Shown here in pieces: positions 9,517 to 16,952 of a stretch of 64,000 bases of DNA. A program made the position numbers and the translations under genes. Each line of letters opens with the position of its first letter. Positions within the stretch are counted from its first letter, which is position 1. The DNA comes from a bacterium (lineage in GTDB: Bacteria; Zixibacteria; MSB-5A5; GN15; FEB-12), in NCBI GenBank assembly GCA_020444475.1, contig JAHLKV010000005.1, positions 1 to 64,000 of the forward strand, given 5' to 3'. The notes below the pieces were generated by a model. The model had not been told where the DNA came from, ran no database searches, and saw nothing but the letters and a program-made list of their open reading frames with translations.

Positions 9517-10974
9517 GTGCGACTACTGAGAACCCTGTGCGGCGCAGGTCTGGTCCTTATCGGGCTACTGGCGCTGTTTGGATTCGACTCCGTACTCGTG
9601 GTCCTCGGTCTCGATTCCACCGACAGTTCCATCCATGTCTACACCCTCCTGCAACTTCGCATTATGCTGGTCGCTTTGTTTCTCCCCGGATTTGTGTTGC
9701 TCTCCAACCCCAGCCTCCAGTACTGGCGCAAGCGCGCCCAGCGGGCGGTGATGCGGCCGGAGTCGAGACCGTTTCTCTTGGGCTGGCTGCTGGTGGCATT
9801 GGTCATACGGGTGGTTTTTCTGATTGCAGTCGAATTGCCGGTGCAGTCCGATGCTGCCGTGTATGATCAGTTGGCGGCAACACTCGCGCAGACCGGCTGC
9901 TACTGTATCGATAGTGTTCCGACCGCGTATCGACCGGTCGGCTATCCCGCGTTTCTCGCCGGCTTGTATTCGATGTTCGGCCACACTCCTTTTGCGGGTG
10001 CCCTGGCGAACCTCTTTCTGAGTCTACTCATCTGCGTGCTTGGTTATCGCCTGGCAGGGGCGCTGGTTTCGGTACGGGCCGCGCGGGTGACACTGGTGCT
10101 TCTGGCGGTGCTGCCGTCGCACTGGCTGTGGGTGAACACGCTGCTGTCCGAGATCCCGTTTACAACCCTGCTGACAGCGGCGTTGCTTGCCGCGACCAGT
10201 CGTTCGATTTGGAGTATTTTGCTTTCGGGTCTTTTGTTTGGGCTGGCTTCACTCACACGACCGATAGCGCTTCTGGTGCCTGTTGTGTTGATCGGCTACT
10301 GGTGGGCCGTATATCATCGAGCTTTTCCGACTGCAAACCGTCTGGTTATTGCGGTCATCGCGATGACACTGGTGACCATGCCGTGGATGCTGCGCAACGC
10401 CGACAAAGTCGGCGCCCGGACGCTTGCCACCAACAGTGGCATCAATCTGTACATCGGCAACAACCCAAACGCCTCGTTTGGTTACCAGTCACCCGATCCG
10501 AAGCTCTTTCCGCTCGGCGATCCGTCGCGCGAAGCTGAACTCGATCGTCTCGGCTTCAGACTCGGCGCCCGCTATATCAAAGAGAGACCGTGGGCATTCG
10601 TGGGGCGAGGAGTGCTCAAAGTGACCTGGCTGTTTGCGTATGATCCGGAACCGCTCCGCTATGAGGTTCTTTCCACCAACGAACTGCGGCGTGACACGGC
10701 GCTGGTCGCCGCGGTGCTGACACAGGGATTGTACTACCTGCTCTTGCTGGCTGCGGCGATCGGGCTCCGGCAAATGATCAAACTTCGCGAATGGCGGCTC
10801 ATCCTCAGCATCGGTTCGCTCCTGTTCTATTGGTGCGCAGTGCATTTCGTTTACTTCGGCGGCGGGCGTTTTCATGCGCCGATGATCCCGATTCTCTGCA
10901 TCGCCGCTGCCGCCTGGTTCACACGAAACTGGTTCCGCACTACCGTTGGTCACACGGTTCGACTGACGCCGTGA
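9517..10974 (+). CDS. GT39/PMT_2-like membrane glycosyltransferase
   Basis: A 485-residue membrane protein with roughly eleven hydrophobic helices. The first periplasmic loop carries the acidic QSDAAVYDQLA motif near residue 110, followed by TAYRPVGYPAFLAG, typical of the PMT_2/ArnT-like GT-C superfamily. The reading frame extends upstream into the previous gene. I place the start at GTG 9517, 7 bp after the preceding stop. Together with the 8073 gene it may glycosylate a lipid-linked acceptor or surface protein; the donor cannot be told. Confidence 0.82.
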   Translation: MRLLRTLCGAGLVLIGLLALFGFDSVLVVLGLDSTDSSIHVYTLLQLRIMLVALFLPGFVLLSNPSLQYWRKRAQRAVMRPESRPFLLGWLLVALVIRVVFLIAVELPVQSDAAVYDQLAATLAQTGCYCIDSVPTAYRPVGYPAFLAGLYSMFGHTPFAGALANLFLSLLICVLGYRLAGALVSVRAARVTLVLLAVLPSHWLWVNTLLSEIPFTTLLTAALLAATSRSIWSILLSGLLFGLASLTRPIALLVPVVLIGYWWAVYHRAFPTANRLVIAVIAMTLVTMPWMLRNADKVGARTLATNSGINLYIGNNPNASFGYQSPDPKLFPLGDPSREAELDRLGFRLGARYIKERPWAFVGRGVLKVTWLFAYDPEPLRYEVLSTNELRRDTALVAAVLTQGLYYLLLLAAAIGLRQMIKLREWRLILSIGSLLFYWCAVHFVYFGGGRFHAPMIPILCIAAAAWFTRNWFRTTVGHTVRLTP

Positions 10975-10989
10975 CTTGATTTGTCACGG
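10969..10989. repeat. CCGTGAC hairpin over the stop codon; gap of 10975-11456
   Basis: CCGTGAC and GTCACGG pair across a 7-nt loop and include the stop codon of the preceding gene. There is no T-run, so it is more likely a member of the CCGTGACT...AGTCACGG repeat family seen near 60.7 kb than a terminator. The rest of the gap (10990-11456) is moderately AT-rich. It shows only the small reading frame at 11206. Confidence 0.5.
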
Positions 10990-11205
10990 CCTCCAACCGC
11001 TCACGAAATTTTAACAGGATCAACTGAGGCCGCGCCGGGCGGCCGTTGCTCCTGCCAGCACACGATCCCCCAGTCACTTATCTCCGATCATGAGACTCCG
11101 AATGATTGCCGGGAGACCTATTCGCGGCCCCATTAACAAGGTAATAACTATCATTTTTGTTTAGAAAAACTCATTCTCTCCGAGTACAGAAACGGAGGTA
11201 ATGAA

Positions 11206-11295
11206 ATGAATCAAAACGTTCCACCAAGACAGCGCCGGCCCCTCACCTGTGCCCACCGGATGAACGCTCACCCTGTACCTGCCCTGAGCATTTGA
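11206..11295 (+). CDS. Possible 29-residue peptide
   Basis: A very good Shine-Dalgarno (GGAGG at 11194-11198) stands 7 bp before this ATG, which opens a 29-codon frame rich in Pro, Arg and His with no hydrophobic stretch. A two-codon ATG-AAA-TGA mini-frame also precedes it. It lies 160 bp before the secreted protein gene and could be a leader peptide. No homology can be claimed. Confidence 0.25.
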   Translation: MNQNVPPRQRRPLTCAHRMNAHPVPALSI

Positions 11296-11456
11296 TCACC
11301 GTCTGAACAGCAAAACCGCGGACTGTGGAGAGAGTCCTACACCGATGTTTCATCTAATGCACTGTGAAACAGCGCATTGTGAAAAGAGGAACATTCGGCC
11401 CGCTTTTTGTACTCGCTCAAGCGGACAAGATACGGATGACCTGAAAGGAATAGGGA

Positions 11457-12527
11457 ATGAGCGCATTGCACATTTACAAACACAACACACTCTCCCTGGC
11501 GTCAATCTCCCTGACTATATTGCTGGTTGTTGCCCTGACGTCGCCGGCTTCGGCTGCTCTTCACGCGAGCGCCGCCGCGAACAGTTCCATCACGCTCACC
11601 TGGACTGCCCCGGGCGATGATGGAGCAACGGGCACGGCCGCTGTCTATGACATCCGCTACTCGACATCGTTAATCAACGATGCCAACTGGAGCAGCGCCG
11701 CGCAGGTGACGGGCGAACCGAGCCCGAGTTCTGCCGGTACTGCCGAGTCGTTTGAAGTGACCGGACTGGAATCTTCGACGACCTACTATTTCGCGATCAA
11801 AGCCGGCGATGAAGCCGACAACTGGTCGCCCCTGTCGAATGTGGTAAGCCGGACGACTGCCCCGGACGCCGTACCACCTTCGGCTATCGCCGACCTCGGC
11901 GCCTCGACAGGTACGTCGGACGGCGAGATCGACATCACCTGGAGTGCCCCCGGTGACGATGGCGTCGATGGCTGGGCCAGTTCCTATGAGATACGCTATG
12001 ATACCGACTCGATTACATCCGGCACCTGGAGCTCCGCGACGGTGTTTGCGAGCGCTCCGACTCCGGACTCGGCCGGTTCAACCGAAACGTTGACCCTGAC
12101 CGGTCTGACACCGGGTACGGTGTACTATGTTGGTATCATTGCGTACGACGAAGAGAACAACCCGTCGGGGTTGTCGAACATCTCCTCGGCCGAGGCCTTT
12201 TTCGAGTTCTCGACCGGTACCGGCGACGAAGATGACCCGACTCTCCCGGGTGATTTCGCGCTGACCCAGAACTATCCCAACCCGTTTAACCCGACCACGC
12301 AGATCGACTACGCCGTTCCGGTACGCTCGGACGTGCGGATCGAGGTCTTCAACGTGCGCGGACAGCTCGTGCGCACGCTGGTCGATGAGGTGAAGGCAAC
12401 GGGATTCTACACCGTCGAGTGGGATGGACGGGGCAACGGCAACACGGAAGTTGCCTCGGGGATTTATCTGTACAGGATTGTCGCCGGCGAATTCCGTGAA
12501 ACGAAGAAGATGATCATGCTGAAGTGA
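11457..12527 (+). CDS. Secreted FN3-domain protein with T9SS sorting domain
   Basis: A 356-residue exported protein. A signal peptide covers residues 1 to about 33 (hydrophobic ISLTILLVVALTS, then ASA). Two fibronectin type III-like domains follow, each opening with the TWTAPGDDG / TWSAPGDDG motif and closing with TYYFAIKA / VYYVGIIA. The last ~85 residues form a type IX secretion type A sorting domain: QNYPNPFNPTTQIDYAVP, then VFNVRGQLVRTL, WDGRGNG and a final MIMLK. An AAGGAA site precedes the ATG. No catalytic domain is visible, so it may be an adhesin or structural surface protein. Confidence 0.92.
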   Translation: MSALHIYKHNTLSLASISLTILLVVALTSPASAALHASAAANSSITLTWTAPGDDGATGTAAVYDIRYSTSLINDANWSSAAQVTGEPSPSSAGTAESFEVTGLESSTTYYFAIKAGDEADNWSPLSNVVSRTTAPDAVPPSAIADLGASTGTSDGEIDITWSAPGDDGVDGWASSYEIRYDTDSITSGTWSSATVFASAPTPDSAGSTETLTLTGLTPGTVYYVGIIAYDEENNPSGLSNISSAEAFFEFSTGTGDEDDPTLPGDFALTQNYPNPFNPTTQIDYAVPVRSDVRIEVFNVRGQLVRTLVDEVKATGFYTVEWDGRGNGNTEVASGIYLYRIVAGEFRETKKMIMLK

Positions 12528-12589
12528 TCCCCCTATCTCGTGCTTAGCTGTCACCACACCCCGTCTTCGGGCGGGGTGTGTCCACGAGT

Positions 12590-12637
12590 AACGTGGCCGG
12601 TACTTCCTCCTCTGTCCGGCCACGTTTTGTTTTGTCT
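12590..12637 (+). terminator. Rho-independent terminator after the FN3/T9SS gene
   Basis: An 11-bp stem (AACGTGGCCGG with CCGGCCACGTT) is followed by TTGTTTTGTCT. A second hairpin without a T-run (ACACCCCG...CGGGGTGT, 12555-12578) lies just before it. Confidence 0.85.
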
Positions 12638-14669
12638 AGAAACCTATCCAGCGCCAGTAGCCGAAAAAGACCCAGCCCCACAATACCACAAACGACAGCA
12701 GCAGGACAAAGAAGCCGTGCTTGAAGAAATCTCCCAGCCGGACCAGCTGCTCGCCGGTGAGCGGATCTTTCGCGAGAGCGTAGGCGATCGCGTTGTTCGG
12801 CGTTCCAATTACCAGCATGTGGGCGAACGATGATGCGAACGCGGTCGCCAGACCGACCATCCACGGCGCCGTTCCGGATATGAGCGCCATCGGGACCGTA
12901 ATCGGTCCGATCGCCGAGACCGTCGCACCATCGCTCATGAACTGCGTACAAATACCGGTGAACAGCGACGTCGCGATCGCCAACCCTTCGCCGCTGCGAA
13001 ACACTGCCGGGAGCAGCGACACGAAACCATCGGCGAGATACAGGGCCGCGCCGGTGTCGGCCAGACCTTTACCGAGAGCGCACGCCGAAGCATACAGAGC
13101 GACGACATCCCACGGAATCCCCGCCATGTCGCGCCAGCGGATCACCCGGAAGATATTCAGCACCACCAGGCACAGAATGGCCGGGCCGCCCATGCCAAAC
13201 GTGTCGCTCAGCGTGATCCACAGCAGCACCAGTCCGAGCAGACTTCCCGCGACGATATATTCATCGCGGTGCATCGGGCCGATCTTCTCGGCAGCATGGC
13301 GGACTATCGAAGAGACATCCAGCGTTCGCACGGCGATTTTACGTCGGAATACGAAGTAGAAGTACGCCGCGACCACCAGCGCCATGACCGGCACAAACGG
13401 CAGACCGTACATTACCCACTCACCGAACGTCGGCGCGGCGCCGTAGTCGCCCAGTATTCCCAGCATGATCGCATTCCGGCCGCCTGCCGCAGGGGAGCCG
13501 GGACCGCCGATATTAGCCGCAAAGCAGATCGAGAGAATGAACATGACCGCCAACGCCCGGTCGCGGCGAATTCCGACCGCCGTCACCGAACTAACATAGA
13601 TCATCATGAACAACGGCATGATAAAGGCCACAAACGCGTGTTCGGAAATAAACGAGCAGCCGATCGCCAACAACGGCAGGAAGATAAACAACAGGCGGGG
13701 AAGACTCGAAGCCGGCCCCAGTAGCAGTAACCCGATCCGCCGATCGAGCCCGGTCTTGCTGATCGCCGAGGCAATCGCCAGCACGCCGAATATGAAGATC
13801 ACAGCGTCCTTGGCATACGCCTGCGCGATCGCGTCCGGCTTCATGACGCCAAGGAAGTACATCAGGACACCGACCAGCAGCGCCGTCACGCCGACCGGAA
13901 CGGCGCCGGTCGCCCAGAACAAAGCGGCGATTATCAACGTACCGAGCATCACCTGCGCCTTGAACGCGACTTTCTCGGGCGGGAGCGGGACAGCGACAGC
14001 CGAGCCGTCATCCGCCGTCGCCTTCCGGTCGAAACCATGCAGTGTGCTGAAATGCCGGGCGACGGTTTCTCCCTCGGCCATCTTACGATAACCGGCATAA
14101 CCGAGATTGACATCCTGCATACTGCCCGTCTTGGGGGCGGACAGAAGAGTCAGCATGCGCTCCGGCGGGTCAGAGATCAGCAGCGCCGCCAGAATGATAG
14201 CTCCCAGCAGTACGACTCCCGGGCGGGAGCCGTTGGAGCCGATCAACCAGCGGAAGATTGACCCGGAGAAACCATGTGGGATTTCGTGCCGCGCCATGGC
14301 GTGCACTTTGTCGGCGCGCGCCTCGGCGATCACCGCTTCCAGATCATCGATCTCACACGGTTTCTCCAGATACGAAAAGGCATCGAGCCGCCCGCTCTCC
14401 ATCGCCGAGCGGTACGACCCGTGGGCGGTCAGCATGATGACATGGACGGCCGGTTTGAAAGACTTGATTTCCTGGAGCAATTGCTCGCCGCTCATGCCGG
14501 GGAGTTTGCGATCGAGCACCACGATATCGATATCGCTCGACGAACGAACCAGCTTGAGCGCCTCTTCGCCTCGATCAACCTCGAGCGTGGCGATACCGCG
14601 TTCCGCCAGTGCGGTCGCAATGCGCGAGCGGTCGGCGCTGTCCTGATCGACCAGCAGTACGCGAGACAT
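12636..14669 (-). CDS. Receiver domain fused to SLC13/DASS-type anion transporter
   Basis: A 677-residue fusion. Residues 1 to about 120 are a complete CheY-like receiver: acid pocket VDQD near 7-10, phospho-acceptor D53 in VVLDRKLPG, the threonine in MLTAHG and the lysine in LEKP. A linker and one transmembrane helix (~150-165) follow. The rest is an SLC13/divalent anion:sodium symporter with about eleven helices, including the motifs SEHAFVAFIMPLF, NIGGPGSPAAGGRN and FMSDGATVSAIGP. The last two resemble the paired SNT-type substrate and sodium sites. It would move di- or tricarboxylates, sulfate or a similar anion. It lies 4 bp after the CBS protein gene, so the pair is an operon. A receiver covalently joined to a transporter is unusual and suggests phosphorylation gating; no histidine kinase lies nearby. 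Confidence 0.88.
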   Translation of the reverse strand: MSRVLLVDQDSADRSRIATALAERGIATLEVDRGEEALKLVRSSSDIDIVVLDRKLPGMSGEQLLQEIKSFKPAVHVIMLTAHGSYRSAMESGRLDAFSYLEKPCEIDDLEAVIAEARADKVHAMARHEIPHGFSGSIFRWLIGSNGSRPGVVLLGAIILAALLISDPPERMLTLLSAPKTGSMQDVNLGYAGYRKMAEGETVARHFSTLHGFDRKATADDGSAVAVPLPPEKVAFKAQVMLGTLIIAALFWATGAVPVGVTALLVGVLMYFLGVMKPDAIAQAYAKDAVIFIFGVLAIASAISKTGLDRRIGLLLLGPASSLPRLLFIFLPLLAIGCSFISEHAFVAFIMPLFMMIYVSSVTAVGIRRDRALAVMFILSICFAANIGGPGSPAAGGRNAIMLGILGDYGAAPTFGEWVMYGLPFVPVMALVVAAYFYFVFRRKIAVRTLDVSSIVRHAAEKIGPMHRDEYIVAGSLLGLVLLWITLSDTFGMGGPAILCLVVLNIFRVIRWRDMAGIPWDVVALYASACALGKGLADTGAALYLADGFVSLLPAVFRSGEGLAIATSLFTGICTQFMSDGATVSAIGPITVPMALISGTAPWMVGLATAFASSFAHMLVIGTPNNAIAYALAKDPLTGEQLVRLGDFFKHGFFVLLLSFVVLWGWVFFGYWRWIGF

Positions 14670-14673
14670 ACCG

Positions 14674-15243
14674 CTATTCGTTCCCTGCCTGGTTCAATCC
14701 GCGCAGCTCGAGAACCGTCCGGGACAGCTCGGCGAAAAGATCGACAAGACGCAGCAGTCCGACAACATCGCCATCGCGCCTCACCGGAACCGACAATGCC
14801 TCCCAGGTCACCAGCTTGTGGATTGCTTCGTTCAGCGACATATCGGCTTCGACACTCTCGGAGATCGGGTGCATGATGCTGCCCGCCGGGATATTCATCG
14901 CCGCCCGGCACAATTCGGAGAGCCGGTCCTGGTAGAACTCGTAGTGATCCATGATCGAGGACAGGAACTGCTCGTTGACACCTGCTCCCGGGACCGCTTC
15001 GAGATCGGCCAGGACGTTGAACTTCGGTTCGAGTGCCCGAAGCAGTGAGAGCTGGCCGATTTTGCCGACGACACGTCTTCGGCGGTCGGTGACAAGAACT
15101 GTCTGGTAGGGTGGGCGCCCCGGAGGGATGTGCTGCTGAGCCTCTTCGAGCGCCAGAAAGATGTCTCCAAAGGTGGCCTCTTCGGACACCACCGCGCACG
15201 CATCTAGCGGCACCATAATATCTTGTACTGACTTGTCATCCAT
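14674..15243 (-). CDS. CBS-pair regulatory protein
   Basis: A 189-residue soluble protein with two CBS motifs. The first is around residues 1-70 (VQDIMVPLDA..., ending VVGKIGQLSLLRAL). The second is around 115-175 (AGSIMHPISESVEADMSLNEAIHKLV..., DVVGLLRLVDLF). They are separated by a helical insert. CBS pairs bind adenosine nucleotides and often gate transporters. It is the first gene of the operon with the receiver-SLC13 fusion, with AGGAAGG 8 bp before the ATG, so it may sense energy state for that transporter. Confidence 0.87.
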   Translation of the reverse strand: MDDKSVQDIMVPLDACAVVSEEATFGDIFLALEEAQQHIPPGRPPYQTVLVTDRRRRVVGKIGQLSLLRALEPKFNVLADLEAVPGAGVNEQFLSSIMDHYEFYQDRLSELCRAAMNIPAGSIMHPISESVEADMSLNEAIHKLVTWEALSVPVRRDGDVVGLLRLVDLFAELSRTVLELRGLNQAGNE

Positions 15244-15506
15244 GGGAGAGCCTTCCTGTGTGCATCTGCCGCTCCGGCCGGAGCCGTGAACGACTCAAGT
15301 ATAGCACACTTTTTTTCAGATCGGCAAAAAAATAGTAAGGGCAAATCGATCATATCCACTTATATTCGCGGGTCGGCCGAAACGAAGGGCACGCCGTTGG
15401 GCCGAAATAATGGCAGTCTAATCGACTGCCCATACATCCTGAATACAGCCGGGGCATTTACCTCTACACCATTTAGACCCGCCCTGAGAAGGGAAATCGA
15501 ATAGAT
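15244..15506. other. Intergenic region with possible structured leader
   Basis: This 263-bp gap has an A/T-rich stretch (CACACTTTTTTT, CAAAAAAATAG near 15305-15340) suited to promoters. A hairpin follows: GGCAGTC with GACTGCC across a 5-nt loop at 15412-15430. Further complementarity (CGGCC...GGGCCG) lies just upstream. A 72-codon frame across it has no coding character. I could not match it to a known riboswitch. Confidence 0.35.
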
Positions 15507-15686
15507 ATGTCTCGTTTATTGGTCATTCTGGCCTGTCTTGTACTGGCCGTGACATCGCTCTTCCCGGCCTCCAAGCCATCCGCTCCCGAGCAGGCTATCG
15601 AAGCCACGCGGGCGGCGGCGAAAGAGCTTCCGGACTCACTCGTCTGCGGCTCCCAGGCGTCAACTTCGTCTAAACCCCTCCGCTAG
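15507..15686 (+). CDS. Small secreted peptide candidate, 59 residues
   Basis: The frame opens with MSRLL, continues through a strongly hydrophobic stretch to SLFPAS (residues 4-21, signal-peptide-like), and then has a short Ala/Glu-rich helix and a Ser-rich tail with one cysteine. Coding-like GC-rich third positions support it. The Shine-Dalgarno (AAGGGAAA) is rather far from the ATG. It lies 97 bp before the glycosyltransferase gene. Confidence 0.4.
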   Translation: MSRLLVILACLVLAVTSLFPASKPSAPEQAIEATRAAAKELPDSLVCGSQASTSSKPLR

Positions 15687-15783
15687 TCATTTCGGGAACG
15701 CTTTTGGGTTGACATCGTTTCAAAGGACTGTACCCTTTGGCAGGATCATCCGACAGCTTTGAATAAACCCTCTGAGGAGATAC

Positions 15784-16854
15784 ATGTCCGAGCCGGTTCC
15801 GTTCATATCGGTTGTCATACCGATCCGCAATGAAGAGCGCTTTATCGCCCAGACGATCACCTACGTCCTCGAGCAGGACTACCCGTCCGATCGGATGGAA
15901 GTGCTGGTCGTTGACGGAGAATCGGATGACCGAACGGTGGAGATTGTCCGGAAAATAGCCGAGCAGGACTCCCGCGTGAGATTGCTGAACAACCCCAAAC
16001 GGTTGTCTTCGGCGGCGAGAAACGTCGGTGCGAAAGCGGCCCGCGGGGATATTGTCACGTTCATCGATGGCCATACCTACATAGACAACAACCAACTGCT
16101 CAGAAACACCGCCCGCTTGATGCTCGAGAAAAAGGTTGATGCCCTCTCACGTCCGCAGTTTCTGGAGACCCCCGAAAACACCGATTTCCAGAAGGCGGTG
16201 GCCCTGGCCCGGCGCTCGACTATCGGTCATGGACTCGACTCCACGATTTACACCGATCGCGATGCCTACGTCAACCCGACCTCCTCTGGGGCGACCTATC
16301 GTCGCGAAGTATTCGAAGCGGTCGGCTACTACGACGAGCGCTTTGATGCCTGCGAAGACGTCGAGTTCAACTACCGGGTGCACCTGAGCGGACGGCAGGC
16401 GTTTACCTCGCTCAAGGTAGCGGTCTATTACTACCCCCGTGAGAACATCACCCGGCTCTTCCACCAGATGAAGCGCTATGGTATCGGGCGGCTTCGGCTG
16501 GCCCGGAAACACCCGGGAACACTGGCCCCCGGGACGCTGATCCCGGCGATGTTTACCGCCGGCCTCTTTGTGCTGGCCTTTCTTTCATTGCTGCTGCCGC
16601 ATGTCGGCTGGTTTTTCCTGGGGACCTACGGGCTGTACGCGCTGATGATCTTTCTGTCGTCGGCGTCGATCGCGGGCAAACACGGTTCGCACTTCCTCCC
16701 CAAGCTGCTGACTATCTATCCGACTATCCATATCGGGCTGGGCTGGGGCTTCCTCTCCGAGCTGTTTCGAACTCTGGCCGGACGAGGCGCAGATATGAGC
16801 TCGGCTGAGCGGGCCGGATCGACCGATACCATGAAAGAGCAGGCAGTGAAATAG
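15784..16854 (+). CDS. Family 2 glycosyltransferase (ExoA-like)
   Basis: A 356-residue GT-A enzyme. It begins SVVIPIRNEERFI, has the nucleotide-binding VVDGESDDRT near residue 42, a DGH variant of the DxD motif (FIDGHTY) near 96, and CEDVEFNYRV near 197, where the catalytic base is expected. Two or three hydrophobic helices (about residues 250-315) anchor it to the inner membrane. This layout is like succinoglycan ExoA. GAGGAG stands 5 bp before the ATG. It leads the unit with the sulfate-activation genes and may build the glycan that is then sulfated. Confidence 0.9.
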   Translation: MSEPVPFISVVIPIRNEERFIAQTITYVLEQDYPSDRMEVLVVDGESDDRTVEIVRKIAEQDSRVRLLNNPKRLSSAARNVGAKAARGDIVTFIDGHTYIDNNQLLRNTARLMLEKKVDALSRPQFLETPENTDFQKAVALARRSTIGHGLDSTIYTDRDAYVNPTSSGATYRREVFEAVGYYDERFDACEDVEFNYRVHLSGRQAFTSLKVAVYYYPRENITRLFHQMKRYGIGRLRLARKHPGTLAPGTLIPAMFTAGLFVLAFLSLLLPHVGWFFLGTYGLYALMIFLSSASIAGKHGSHFLPKLLTIYPTIHIGLGWGFLSELFRTLAGRGADMSSAERAGSTDTMKEQAVK

Positions 16855-16952
16855 CTGCGAGATATCGATACTGCCGACGGGGGCGACGGCACTGGGTCGG
16901 CACGATTCCAAACGTACGAACGAACACACTCTAATCTGTTGCAGGTGAATGC

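Noticed and set aside
12555..12578. ACACCCCG hairpin as a second terminator
   Set aside because: No T-run follows; the hairpin at 12590 explains termination.
15361..15430. Known riboswitch (cyclic-di-GMP, fluoride or similar) in the 15.3-kb gap
   Set aside because: Hairpins are present but the conserved sequence blocks of those classes are not.
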